A stretch of DNA of 64,000 nucleotides, taken from the NCBI RefSeq assembly GCF_032854445.1, contig NC_088296.1:3679246-3743245 (forward strand), written 5' to 3'. The stretch is from Liolophura sinensis (Eukaryota > Mollusca > Polyplacophora > Chitonida > Chitonidae). The translations under genes and the position numbers were made by a program. The notes under the pieces were generated by a model that saw nothing but the letters and a program-made list of their open reading frames with translations, had not been told where the DNA came from and ran no database searches. Positions 53,855 to 64,000 of this stretch are shown piece after piece (position 1 is the stretch's first letter; every line of letters starts with the position of its first letter).

Positions 53855-53995
53855 TATTTATTTCTTTTTTGGTGTTTTACGCCATACTCAAGAAATTTTC
53901 ACTTACACCACGGCAGCCAGCATTATGGTGGGAGAAAACCTCTGACAGCTCGGGGGGAACCCATGACCATCCGCATGCAGCTGCAGACTGGCGGG
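53855..53995 (-). mobile_element. SINE-A, minus strand, diverged
   Basis: TTGGTGTTTTACGCCATACT, GGCAGCCAGCATTATGGTGG, CCCATGACCATCCGCATGCA. Confidence 0.82.
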
Positions 53996-54455
53996 AAAGG
54001 CGTCTATTTTTTGTCACTTTTCCTTGCCGTACGGTATAGGGCACGGTGCTGTGTCAACTGTGTTAATTAAATGAGCTCGCATACAATTTGGTCCAGTGTT
54101 TCAATTTCATTTCTTGTTCCATCTGTGAAAAAAAGATCTTCTTGCTCGTCCAAATTGACTTTATATGTGAAGTAGCACATATTCAACGCCGGTTAGCTTA
54201 TTACGTCCAGTAGAATTCTTGCTTTGTGATTTATTGGAAAAGGTTGTGTTCAACGACTTTCAGTCGCAACAGGCATAACCGAAAAGTGATGCGTTAACGT
54301 AAATACGCCTACATGTGTATGGCTAGACCTGGTCTACAAGTTATATATCACTGTTGTTGTTTTTTTCTGTGAAAGTTCCGTGGTTTCTGTTGTGCATTAC
54401 TCACAAACTGGCTTCATGTTCAACAAAGAGCGAAATGCACAAAACGTGAATGGCA

Positions 54456-54461
54456 TTTATT
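54456..54461 (-). terminator. Candidate poly(A) signal of the LPMO gene
   Basis: AATAAA on the minus strand, 114 nt past the TAA stop at 54575. Confidence 0.45.
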
Positions 54462-54574
54462 TCCAGTTTGCACTCAAACTCCAACCGATGTGGTTAAGGA
54501 TGATGTACGTCTGAAAAATCAGCTGGATGTGTGTCCCAGTCACTATACCCCCCCCCCCCCCCTCACTCACCCCA

Positions 54575-55728
54575 TTAATCGCTACAGCCGGGACTACAGT
54601 ACCCATGGGGACAGAATCCCGCTGCGCAGTTCAGTAAGCACCACTGTTTCATCCCGGGCAGTGACGTCCAAATTCCCATTGGGTAACAGTCGGACGTGAT
54701 CTGCGCAACTTCGGACGAAGCCTCTTCGTAACGTTCATTCTCATTGCGGTCGTATTCATCTCCCATATCATTATTATCATTATGCCAATCTCCCTGCTCC
54801 TCGACGGCCGACGACCACGATTCGGTAGTTGTCGTCGTCGTCGATGGCTTGGTCCGGTGTGTCCGTGGCTGCCACCTTGGCCTGGACTTGATTTTGGTGT
54901 CGGTGTCGTCGTCCCAGACTCTCGCCCACGGCCAGCTGTCCCACCATGACCGGTATTTAGGCGCCGGCGTCGTGGTTTTCCGCCTGTCCTGTTGCCACCA
55001 TTTCCACCACTGCGTCGTCGTTCTTCTGGGTTGAGGCGTTGTGGTTGTGGTTGTAGTTGTTCTTCGGGTTGTTTTCGGCTTTCTCCGGGACGTCCGCCCG
55101 ATTTTCCGTCCATTCAGGAGCCACGACCAGATGGTCTGACGAGCTCGAGAGAAGATTCGCTCCCAGAACCCGAGCAGTTTATCCTTTGTTGCCTGTTTTT
55201 TCTTCGGATTAACCAAAGGAATATTTCTCGGGTTTGTTTTCGTCGTTTGATCCAAGAACCAACGATTCCAGAACGGAACCCTCGTCGTCTGCGGTCGATG
55301 CGTCCAGTCATCCCAGCTCTCGGTTGATGGTTGCGTCGGTGCCACGGTCGTCTCCGCCCACACATCGCGATTGAACCATCCGGCGTCCTTGTCGAAGAAC
55401 CACCAAGGCCAAAACCTGGCTTTCGGTGTTGAGCGCGTCGGACTGGAGGTGGTTGGCGTCTGGAACGCGGGGTTCTGCCTCCAGCCCGGTATCCCAGGCA
55501 CTCGTGTCCAGAACGACGGATTTGTTGTGGATCGCTCCACGTTATTTCTTTGCGTTTTGTCCCAAGACCACGTCGTTGACGCGGACGGCGTCGTCCAGCT
55601 GTTGGCGGGAGGCTGGTGACGTCCGTGGGCGGCGCCGGTGATCTGGACGTCGGCACAAGAGTAGAACTGCTCCTGATGACCGCATCCCATACAATCTGAA
55701 CCGTTCGTGGCTTTCCCCCAGCTATTCC
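54575..55728 (-). CDS. LPMO last exon: domain end, Trp-rich tail, Cys module
   Basis: Acceptor tctcacccacag, in phase after YNTG. The first 33 codons complete the LPMO domain (GNSWG to SCADVQI). The remainder has about 30 Trp in 350 residues, in clusters such as RFWPWWFFDKDAGW, PFWNRWFLDQ, FWERIF, QWWKWWQQDRR and SWWDSWPWARVW, separated by Thr/Pro/Arg linkers (RRTTTTTTTTPQPRR). TAA at 54577-54575. It is GC-rich relative to the surroundings. Confidence 0.92.
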
Positions 55729-58700
55729 CTGTGGGTGAGAAACAATAATACCAGTCAATAACAGATCAGTACCATACTCTTGTACCAACTTGCGGCTTAT
55801 TTTGCGTTTTATTTAGTGACTTCCCTGAATGAAAGGTTGTCATTCACAGATGGTTTCTCTTCATCGAGTCGCTCATCTCTCACTTTTTCATCAGTAATTC
55901 GTGTGAACAACGTGCATAACAGTGTACAGATAAGGAACTGCACCCTCTTTTGGTAGACCTATACCTGTGCTGCTATGGATATAGCTTCAAGCGGAAGTGA
56001 ATGAAGAGCAATCTTCATCAAGATCGACCCGCCTAATTTACCAGACGGTCTGATGGTAGTACTATACAGCAAATCACCTGTATGTAACATGGATGTGAAG
56101 GGAATATGTTCACCTTCACGCGATTTACAGGAAAGTGCGGAATGCCCAGATAGTGCATGTGTTAGATATATTTACTCATAAAAAGCAGTAATCTGTACGT
56201 TAAGCATAAAATGACATACTTCAGAGCCTGACCCTGTATAGGATCATACAGCTCATACCGTACACCGTACGTGGGAAAGTCTGTCAGAAACCTTTGGATG
56301 GTCGTGGGGTTGCCCTGGGTTCTGCCCGGTTTCCTCCCACCATAATGCTGGTCCCCAGCACATACGTGAAATTTTCTTGTGTACGGCGTAAAACACAAAT
56401 CAAACAAATAAAATGAATAAAGAGGTATAACTAACACAACGCTCAACCGATTATACAGTTAAACAAGAAAAAATATCAAGTCCGACCTTCGTATACCACT
56501 CATAAACCATAAAGCGGCTTTCCGAATCGATAATCGCAAGGCCCATTTCCAAGACAACTTAAAACATCAGTTCCCAAGGGAACACATATAGGAGAGAGCA
56601 TATAAATAGGAAATAAAGTAGACAGTATTTGTGAGAGAAGCAGTCATCAGTTATAATGATGCAGAGAAGACGGTCAATAGGTTAAGCATGAATATCACTG
56701 CAACTAAATATGAACAGTAAGTGCCAGAAACATTAGTACCGTAAGTAAAAACCATGGACTGTAATGAGTTATGTAACCCATTAATTACTTCACTAAATGA
56801 ACTTGGCGAATAGGTGCATGTGATGTTTTCATGACAACGTAGTGAGGGCCGTCTCTAAAGGTGGCCAGATCTCGAGTGTCGTCTAGGCAACCAGGTCACG
56901 GGAGATCGTTCTTGTTGGTTTATCCAAAATTCATCACCTGCTTTATGATTGCCACAGCGTCCCGCTTTTACTTGTCCGTGAAATCTCACAGTGTAATCAC
57001 CCCTCAACTTGTCGAAATACGTGCAAACACATGAAGATAGAAGACAGAGATAAAATGGCCAACTTTTGGTAATTCAAAGTCTTCTCGAACTTGCTGAGTA
57101 AGAGGGATGGATAAGAAATTATACATACACTTAACCTATCTTTAAACATACGAAATATTTTGGAACTTGAGTGGCCCTTTCATAATTTCCAAGGAATGCC
57201 TCCATGTTCGATTGCCACAAAAAAACGTATGTTTGAACTACGTCTCACAGACTCATATTTGGGGTATCTTTACCCGTAAAATGGCGACTCGGGTCAAAGC
57301 TGGATTGGTCACTTTTCTCTTGAAATGCTTCAGTAATGCGTACGTAACAAGTTTGCACAGAAACCGACACCACAAGGGCATGAGCAATAGACTACACAGC
57401 ATAGAATCAAATTATTCTAGGGTGAGAACATTTTTTGTATTGCTACCGTATTATAAAACGGACCCCAAGGGACTGTTTTTCGAAGCAGTCAAACTATGCC
57501 TGGCGTAACATCTGTGAGTATATACATGTATAGTGAAAAGATATATTTATTTATTTATTTATTTATTTGATTGGTGTTTTACGCCGTACTCCAGAATATT
57601 TCACTTATACGACGGCGGCTAGCATTATGGTGAGAGGAAACCGGGCAGAGCCCGGGGGAAACCCACGACCATCCGCAGGTTGCTGATAGACCTTCCCACG
57701 TACGGCCGGAGAGGAAGCCAGCATGATCTGGACTTGAACTCACGGCAACCGCATTGGTGAGAGACTCCTGGGTCATTACGCTGCGCTAGCGTGCTAACCG
57801 ACAGAGCCAAGGAGGCCCCCGAAAAGATATAAGACACCATGATATCTGCGCTTTACGCGGGGTTGCGACAGCTTTCTAAAACGAGCCACAGGAGATCGTG
57901 AAGGGTCACACGTCTCTTGGTTGATCGACTTTACAATCGCATATGACAAAATGGAACACTGATATCACCAGCTTGTTGGCTGACCATATTTAACACCGGT
58001 ACGTCAAAATCATTCTGTGGTCCTTAACACTCGCTGACCTTCGTAGTTAACCGGCCCGGATAGCACAGTTGGTAGAGCGTCCGCTTCGGGACCGGTAGAT
58101 CCAGGATCAATCCTTGATCGAGTCACACCTAAGACTTAAAAAGAGGAAGTTGTAACTTTCTCGCTTGGAGTTCAGAATGAAGAGGAGCAACGACTGGTTG
58201 ACCCGTATCAGTATAATGGCTCGTCCGGGGCGGCTTACTTTCCTTCGGTAAGTCGTCTCAGTGAAGCAGCACTAAATAAAAGAGCGTTGGAAATCCGTCC
58301 TGCAACAAGGAGGCACATTACACGTACATGCACCCTAAGGATTCCTTCGTCGTCATATGACTGAAAAATTGTTGAGTATGACGTTAAACCCCAAGCACTC
58401 ACTCACTCACTCACCTTCATAGTCAATTTTTCATCACTGTGGCAGACAAGGTTCCTAGTAATGTCATCTTTATTCGCAAGAATTATTATTATCAAATTCT
58501 TGTTCAAAAGCTATGTACATCTACAACAACATCCACGTATTCTGCTACGACATGTACTCTGGAGGAACTATTTAACAAACACAAAACTTTTCTTAAAGAA
58601 AGGCGCCTAAATATACCCACCCATCGTACAGAAATACCACAACGTTACTGGATTCGTAAAATGCATAAATCCCCATACAGGGCTCGATTTATTGCGATTT

Positions 58701-61700
58701 CAAGAAGTTGTACCACCAAACTGTTGTCAACCCTACTTACGAGAGTGTTACAAGAAGTAAAGTCATTTTGGAATAAGTATTGTTGTGCCATAACAAAAAA
58801 TTCAGGTGTCAACTGCATGTGGATTCTTAACAACTCCAAACGTCTTACAGAAGAACTCGATGCTCATATGTATATACCGTACAAAGACGTATCCACATTG
58901 TATTTCTCTACTCTCTATACTACAATTCCTCACAGAGATCTTATTAAAAGAATATCGTCGTTAATTGTCTCGGTATTTACTAAAACAGGTCACCGTTATA
59001 TTAACGTCAGAAGCAATACGGCTTTCTTTAGTCCTACTATTTATAAAGGTTTCCACTCATGGGATGTTACATTATTTATTGAATTACTTGAATTTCTCAT
59101 TAATAGCATCTATGTGAAATTCGGGGATACCACTTGCCAACAGTGCATAGATATTCCAATGGGTACCAATTGTGCGCCTCTTTTGGCGGACCTATACCTG
59201 TTTTCATATGAATACGACTATATGCAGAAATTACTTAAAAGTAATATCTTTAAAGCCCGAGCCTTTTCATTTACCAAGCGGTATATTGATGATCTACTGG
59301 CGTTAAATAATCCCCATATTGCTGAAGCGGTGAAGGAAATCTATCCGCCTTCATTGGATTTAAAGGAGACAACAGATAGTCCTGATGGTACATCTTATTT
59401 GGATCTATATCTGTACAAAGACGGACAAGGTCTCCTTTCACACCGCCTTTAGAACAAAAGGGATAATTTCAATTTTCATATTGTAATTTATCCTTATTTG
59501 GATAGCAATATACCAAAGGGTCCTGCATATGGCGTATACATATCTCGCCTTGCAGCATTTGTCAGATCTTGCGTTAATTGTGATGACTTTAATCTGCGTC
59601 ACAAGTTGCTAGTTCAAAAACTAGTTTGTCAAGGATACTCCATCAAACGCCTTCATTCTAAGTTTCTCAAATTTTACAATGAGTATAACACTCTCGTCGG
59701 CAGGTATGTACAGAGCGTTCAGAATCTCTGGCGATCTGCAATCCCGTACATGGTATTTAACAGCACAGATGGCGCTGATTGCCCAGTGTAACCGTCTATC
59801 TTGTAGACAGCTTTTATACAGACCAGCATGTCATTTGTAACATCATAGATGGCACCTCTTGTAGTGTGAGATCTTTACATATTAACGGGAAAGACGTAAT
59901 CGTCCGTTACTTTTGAATCACAATCTGTTCGGTTAAGGTCTGCAACGCTCGTCATTTTCGAACTGTATCTAATACCGCTTAACCTGGGGCTAGGGGCCGT
60001 AAAGGTACCAATGCTCATTACATCTGCATGATGCCTTTATGAACAGTTGCAATCAAAGCGCGACTGGGATGAATTGTTTAATTGTTATTTGACCTGGAAC
60101 TCATTCATTGACTACGAATTTGAACTTTGATATGGAATTCATGCCTGGAATATCCACTGTCTACCGGGCATCATTGAAAACTGATGACCGCTTCTCTCTT
60201 CTGTGTTACCAGCTTTATTTCCTATCTGTATAATTTCTTACATACCTTTGTCTTTGGGAGCCAGTGTTAAACGTTGCTTTAGAAATGGATCTTGCGATTA
60301 TCGACTTTGAACGCCCTTTACGGACTACGGATGGTATACGAATGTCGGACATGACGAATTAGTCTGGCAACACGCACGCACTGGTAAAAGTAAAAGTCCT
60401 AACTTTGGCCTGTTTGTTTGACGTGTTTAACCGGCAATCCGGGGATTGTTTTGGCCTGTTTATTTGACGTGTTTAACCAGCAATCCGGGGATTGTTTTGG
60501 CCAATTTGTTTGACGGTTTAACCGGCAATCCGGGGATTGTTTTGGCCAGTTTGTTTGACGTGTTTAACGGGCAATCCGGGGATTTTTTTGGCCAATTTGT
60601 TTGAGGGTTTAACCGGCAATCCGGGTATTGTTTTGGCCAGTTTGTTTGACGTGTTTAACCGGCAATCCGGGAATTTTACTTTTACAGTAAACGTAGCCGG
60701 CGTGCCAGTTTCATTTATACTACTATAATGTCATTTCATAAACGGTGAACAGCTTTTTGTATATTACAAGTTGTACATGCATTTTACTAGAACGTAGATC
60801 CAAAATATACATGTTTGGCTAAATATTTCACAGGCTAAACTTGGAACAAAAGCTACAAGAAAGAGGCTGCTAAACTGTCTTTTCGTAAGACGATGGCTTA
60901 TTTAAACTAATTTAAATTATTAAGGGAAAAATTCTCATCACATTTTCGCTGCAATATATGGCTCTATACTAGGACAGGCGCGACAACGAGACACCGAGAA
61001 TTGTCGGCATTGTTCGGACATGTAGCGGAAGGCTCCGGAATGTGACGAACTGTGCTGAGGTCACGTTTCACAAACACAAACAAAATGGCGCAAGTGGATT
61101 TTACACACGGAGGGAATGTCCACGCTGTTTACCCCGGGGAGAGGGATAAATGTCTGTCTCTGAGCTGGGGGTGTTGTTACAAAAGAAACAAACACTTCAT
61201 CCGTCAAAGATAAGGAGTATTACATAGTAAAACATTTCTCAGACGGTAAATCAAGAGATTAAGATATTTTTGTACTTCCGCGAGTTTCAATAATACGACT
61301 GCTGTATTTCGTATTTTATTTTGGGACAGTATTTATATATGATATGTACACGTACCTGGCTGCCATGATAACATGGCCATTTCCTGTCTGTAAACCCCTC
61401 ATACATGATTTATTTGATTGGTGTTTTTACGCCGTACTCAAAAATATTTCACTTATACGACGGCGGCCAGCATTATGGTGGGAGGAAACCGGGCCGAGCT
61501 CGGGGGAGACCCACGACCATCCGCAGATTGTGGCAGACCTTCCTACGTATACCCGGAGAGAAAGCCAGCATGAGCGTTTGTGAGAGGCTCCTGTGTCATT
61601 CACACAACCCCTTCCCCCAAGCAACCGATCATAAGTGAGAATGATTTATCACTGGAGGATGTTACAATAGGACCAGGGCCCTCGAATCGTGTTCGAAACC

Positions 61701-62972
61701 AGGCTTAGTTGCTTTTGTACCTTTTTGAAAGGCTGTAGATTGTTTCCCATCAGGATTTATCCAGTTCCCTCCACCCGTAAAGCTATAACTGCCGTCGACT
61801 ATTAGTGCCATATTATTGTGAATATTCCAATCAAAGACACAAACAAATCAGGACAGCAAAGGAAAACACAATAAGGTTGGGAAAGGAAACACAGGAATAG
61901 TGTGAAAAGGACAAAGGAATAACGTGATAATGGACAAACGAATGGCGTGACGATGGATAAAGGAAAAAGGTGGTGATGTACACAAGTATAAGGTGACGAC
62001 AAACAAAGGAATAAAGTGATGACACACAAAGGGATAAGGTGACGACAGACAAAGGAATAACGTGACGACAGACAGAGGAATAACGTAGTGATGTACACAG
62101 GAATGGTGTGCCAATAGACAAAGGAATAACGTGATAATGGACAAACGAATGGCGTGACGATGGATAAAGGAAAAAGGTTGTGATGTACACAAGAATAAGG
62201 TGACGACAAACAAAGGAATAAGGTGACGACAAACAAAGGAATAACGTGGTAATGTACACAAGAATCACGCGGTGATGTACAAACAAATGACGTGACGATG
62301 GACGACAGGCAAAGGAATAACTTGTACAATGCCGGAAGTTGTTTGATGAAAGCTACATTGAGCGAACAAAAGCTTGACCAGTAAACGTTTAATGACAAGT
62401 TTATCTAGTGTTTGTACTAAGTCAAAAAAAAGGAAAAGATGTGCTAAGACTGGACAAAACAGAAAGTAGGTGTGGGGAAAAACGACGGTAAAAAAACATT
62501 GTCGACAAAAAGTGGGTGGGGCCCATTGCTCTCCACAATCACCTGTTGACTTACCAGTATTGTATTTCCACTGGAAGAGACACTTGTTACAGACCAGATT
62601 AAAGGGTAGCCTCAGCTTGACAGTATGAATCCCGCGTTTCCACGGATTGGGCAGCTCGTAGCGGTACCCAGAGCCGTCAGCCAATGGGATGGGATGCTTG
62701 TCCAGACATCTTTGCGTCACCTCTATGAACTGCCCATTAGCGCCTCGTTCTATATCTTCCGGCGCTGGGTTGTCATAGGGACAGATTTTGAATTCAAACC
62801 AGCCTCTGTGATTGGCTGTAACTTCCACATCCGCCTCCACGATGTCTCCCTGTTTGAAGGTCTTCGTTATCTCCCCGCTGTAGTATCTCCCACCACGCTC
62901 GTGCGCACGTGGGATGGGATAAAAAGCGTCACCGCACACGCCGCATTTTCCTTTAAACTCGTTCCAAAGACG
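54575..62972 (-). CDS. AA15-like lytic polysaccharide monooxygenase with Trp/Thr-rich tail (3' two exons)
   Basis: Secreted copper enzyme family that oxidatively cleaves chitin or cellulose. Exons 62972-62555 and 55728-54575 join in phase (one base carried) to 523 codons. Family features: KCGVCGD, YYSGEITKTFKQGDIVEADV, TANHRGWFEF with the second copper-brace His, CNKCLFQWKYNTG, NSWG and CMGCGHQEQFYSCADVQI, the conserved catalytic-domain end with the axial aromatic position (EQFYS). After about residue 175 comes a roughly 320-residue extension rich in Trp, Thr, Arg and Pro, an acidic patch (NDNNDMGDEYDRNENE) and a small Cys module ending WCLLNCAAGFCPHGYCSPGC. The signal peptide and catalytic N-terminal His exon lie beyond the window or were not found in 62,973-64,000. 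AA15 is assigned from remembered motifs. Confidence 0.9.
56268..56425 (+). mobile_element. SINE-A in LPMO intron
   Basis: TTTGGATGGTCGTGGGGTTG, TCCCACCATAATGCTGGTCC, GGCGTAAAACACAAATCAAA. Confidence 0.85.
57546..57821 (-). mobile_element. SINE-A, full-length minus-strand copy
   Basis: It extends from (ATTT)n GATTGGTGTTTTACGCCGTA to the tRNA-like head GCGCTAGCGTGCTAACCGAC plus GGAGGCCCC. It is little diverged from the 12601 copy, so it is among the younger insertions. Confidence 0.92.
57960..59791 (+). pseudogene. Penelope-like reverse transcriptase, broken copy
   Basis: Retroelement polymerase remnant in the LPMO intron. After the SINE the frame from 58,439 reads ADKVPSNVIFIRKNYY, then FDVSTLY-like motif A (DVSTLYFSTLYTTIPH), motif B IPMGTNCAPLLADLYLFSYE, and the catalytic YIDD (FTKRYIDDLLALNN). 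It is broken by TAG at 59450-59452, after which the same frame continues open (NIPKGPAYGVYISRL ... FYNEYNTLVGRY) to 59,791. A fragment of the same frame precedes the SINE (LTLADLRS). No GIY-YIG endonuclease was seen. Penelope-like is my best family assignment; another non-LTR-type RT is possible. Confidence 0.75.
58051..58413 (+). mobile_element. SINE-B, full length with target-site duplication, inside a retroelement
   Basis: Head GGATAGCACAGTTGGTAGAG, body GACTGGTTGACCCGTATCAG, tail TGACGTTAAACCCCAAGCAC then (ACTC)n. It is flanked by imperfect 14-bp direct repeats ACCTTCGTAGTTAA (58037) and ACCTTCATAGTCAA (58413), read as the target-site duplication. Confidence 0.88.
60412..60676. repeat. 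About 46-bp minisatellite, 6 copies
   Basis: TTTAACCGGCAATCCGGGGA followed by TTGTTTTGGCCAGTTTGTTTGACG. Confidence 0.93.
61085..61216 (+). other. Short open frame with strong start context, unknown
   Basis: AAACAAAATGGCGCAAGTGG gives a near-optimal start context in a locally CpG-rich stretch (60,960-61,160). The frame MAQVDFTHGGNVHAVYPGER continues to about 43 codons. I recognise no family. It may be a cryptic first exon or an alternative promoter within the LPMO intron, or chance. Confidence 0.2.
61407..61605 (-). mobile_element. SINE-A, minus strand
   Basis: TTTGATTGGTGTTTTTACGC, CTTATACGACGGCGGCCAGC, GAGACCCACGACCATCCGCA, and head side GTGAGAGGCTCCTGTGTCAT. Confidence 0.9.
61893..62330. 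repeat. Interspersed 17-36-bp minisatellite (ACAAAGGAATAACGTGACGA)
   Basis: ACAAAGGAATAA(C/G)GTG(A/G) units are separated by GATGTACACA or ACGACAGAC spacers, with a larger repeat (ATGGACAAACGAATGGCGTG at 61,930 and 62,137) indicating a roughly 207-bp duplication. It lies about 225 bp from the LPMO exon donor and does not overlap it. Confidence 0.88.
62555..62972 (-). CDS. LPMO catalytic-domain exon
   Basis: Acceptor ctctattttcag, donor ACTG|gtaagt. It starts RLWNEFKGKCGVCGDAFYPI and ends CNKCLFQWKYNT. It contains TANHRGWFEFKICP, where His is the second copper ligand in AA15 enzymes. Cysteines pair as expected for the family. Confidence 0.93.
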
Positions 62973-63106
62973 CTGAAAATAGAGGAAAATTTTTAATCTA
63001 TAACGCGTGACGAATGGATGAAGGAAAATCTCCCGAATCCGTCCTTTACCAATAATTTTACCGTAATCTTAAATGAGCCACAACACTGTTACTAGTTATG
63101 TACTAT

Positions 63107-63416
63107 TTGACGGCCTGGCCTGGGATCAAACCCGAGCAGGGTCATACCAATGACTCAAAAATGGCACTTATTGCTGCCTCGTTTGGCGCTCAGCACTTAA
63201 AGGTCAGAGCAAGGAAATTGGACTGGTTGGCCCCGTGTCTGTATAATGTGATGGGCTGAGGTGTCATGTCTGGTGTCTTACGCATGATACTTCAGTGGTG
63301 GCAGCACTTTGGCAACACAGCCGGCCACAAGAAGATACCATATATACACACACACCAAATGACTTCTCGTCATCATATGAGTAAAAAAAAAATTGCCAAG
63401 TACGGCGTAAAACCCA
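63107..63416 (+). mobile_element. SINE-C, related tRNA-type SINE with diverged body
   Basis: B-box-like GGGATCAAACCCGAGCAGGG, body GGACTGGTTGGCCCCGTGTC and AGGTGTCATGTCTGGTGTCT, tail CATATGAGTAAAAAAAAAAT then TACGGCGTAAAACCCATACA. It shares the ACTGGTTG block with SINE-B and the GGCGTAAAAC tail with SINE-A. Confidence 0.75.
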
Positions 63417-63566
63417 TACATACATACATACATACATACATACACACACATACACACACACATACATACACACACACATACACACATACATACACACATA
63501 CATACACACATACATACATACATACATACACACATACATACACACATACATACACACATACATATT
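63417..63566. repeat. (CATA)n/(CACA)n microsatellite at SINE-C 3' end
   Basis: About 150 bp of CATACATA and CACACATA, starting exactly at the SINE tail, so it probably grew from the SINE's 3' repeat. Confidence 0.95.
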
Positions 63567-64000
63567 CGAAGATCTAAGTTTACAGATACCTAGAGACATG
63601 GAATGTGAGATATGAAGAGTTTAATGGCATGCACTTGCCATTGAACTCAGATTCCATTAAAATCTATGAGTCTTTGCAAAATAGATCTGTTTAGTTGTAG
63701 AACTCAGAAAGTGTACGCACACTTTACAGTATTGTATTATGGTTTTGTTGGTTGATGTACTATAGGCCTACATACTAATTTTATCTACCCATGTAGTCTT
63801 TCATACATAGCACATGTTTTGAAATACTATGGACAGAAAAACAGATATGGCGGGTTTCTCTGCATACGGACTGTTCACATAGATCTTCTTGGGTATTCTT
63901 GATTGAATCCCTCGATTTCTGCCCAGGTTATACAGTCCCGATTTTTTCCTAAAACCTTTTCGTACTCTTTGATTTTCGCAAAAACAATGCAAAGGTCACG

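Larger units (their letters stand above)
50851..54455. other. COMMD4-LPMO intergenic region
   Basis: Apart from the MITE at 51252, SINE fragments and the 52-bp repeat, I see only AT-rich sequence and A/T homopolymers. A tRNA-like B-box on the minus strand near 51,540-51,600 (GAGCTCGAATCCC) hints at a SINE head. Confidence 0.4.

Noticed and set aside
54649-55788. Overlapping frames on both strands across the LPMO last exon
   Set aside because: Shadows of a GC-rich coding exon; only the frame continuing CNKCLFQWKYNTG has family motifs and correct splicing.
58051-58130. tRNA gene at the head of SINE-B
   Set aside because: Same reasoning: a SINE head with target duplication and repeat tail.
61802-62398. 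137-198-codon minus-strand frames (SLYSFVCRHLIPL type)
   Set aside because: They arise from the ACAAAGGAATAACGTG repeat; composition is repetitive, with no homology.
63264-63599. Poly(MYVC) and poly(THTY) frames
   Set aside because: Translation of a CATA/CACA microsatellite.

Overview
The window is intron-rich animal nuclear DNA. It looks lophotrochozoan and most likely molluscan. The reasons are a GT-AG spliced gene set, tRNA-derived SINEs with a 'GGCGTAAAACACCAATCAAATAAATAA'-type tail of the kind common in mollusc genomes (shown here only in outline), a lineage-typical AA15-type chitin-active protein, and very heavy minisatellite content. By my tally of array spans, roughly a fifth of the window is tandem repeat. 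The species cannot be named from sequence alone.

Layout, left to right. (1) 1-13,451, plus strand: the 3' two thirds of an ecdysone-cascade/ROR-type nuclear receptor, HR3 (NR1F). Eight exons run from the second zinc finger to the AF-2 helix and stop; the first zinc-finger exon lies at or before position 1. (2) 13,452-22,300: HR3 3' flank with SINEs, minisatellites and a MITE. (3) 22,319-37,319, minus strand: complete seven-exon MRPL9 (mitochondrial ribosomal protein bL9m, 253 aa). (4) about 38,028-48,075, plus strand: COMMD4, eight confident exons encoding 199 residues plus an initiator Met on a tentative upstream exon. A lone clathrin-heavy-chain-like exon lies antisense in COMMD4 intron 6. 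(5) 54,575-62,972, minus strand: the last two exons of an AA15-like lytic polysaccharide monooxygenase with a remarkable Trp/Thr/Arg-rich C-terminal extension. Its long intron holds a broken Penelope-like reverse transcriptase split by a SINE. HR3 and MRPL9 converge, MRPL9 and COMMD4 are head to head, and COMMD4 and the LPMO converge.

The main discovery is a recurrent pattern. Five of about 22 splice donors in the window sit inside a tandem repeat whose unit contains the exon end plus the 5' splice site. These are HR3 first-zinc-finger exon (65-bp unit), HR3 exon ending at 8,197 (59-bp unit, about 44 copies), MRPL9 exon 2 (69-bp unit, about 42 copies), MRPL9 exon 5 (31-bp unit, about 24 copies) and COMMD4 exon 4 (80-bp unit, 2-3 copies). 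None of the roughly 20 acceptors does so. In each case the array expands into the intron and carries extra copies of exon end and donor. This suggests a process that nucleates minisatellites at 5' splice sites, and it gives the splicing machinery dozens of decoy donors.

The four genes have no evident shared pathway. The genes act respectively in transcriptional control (HR3), mitochondrial translation (MRPL9), COMMD/Commander or NF-kB-related regulation (COMMD4) and chitin or polysaccharide oxidation (LPMO).
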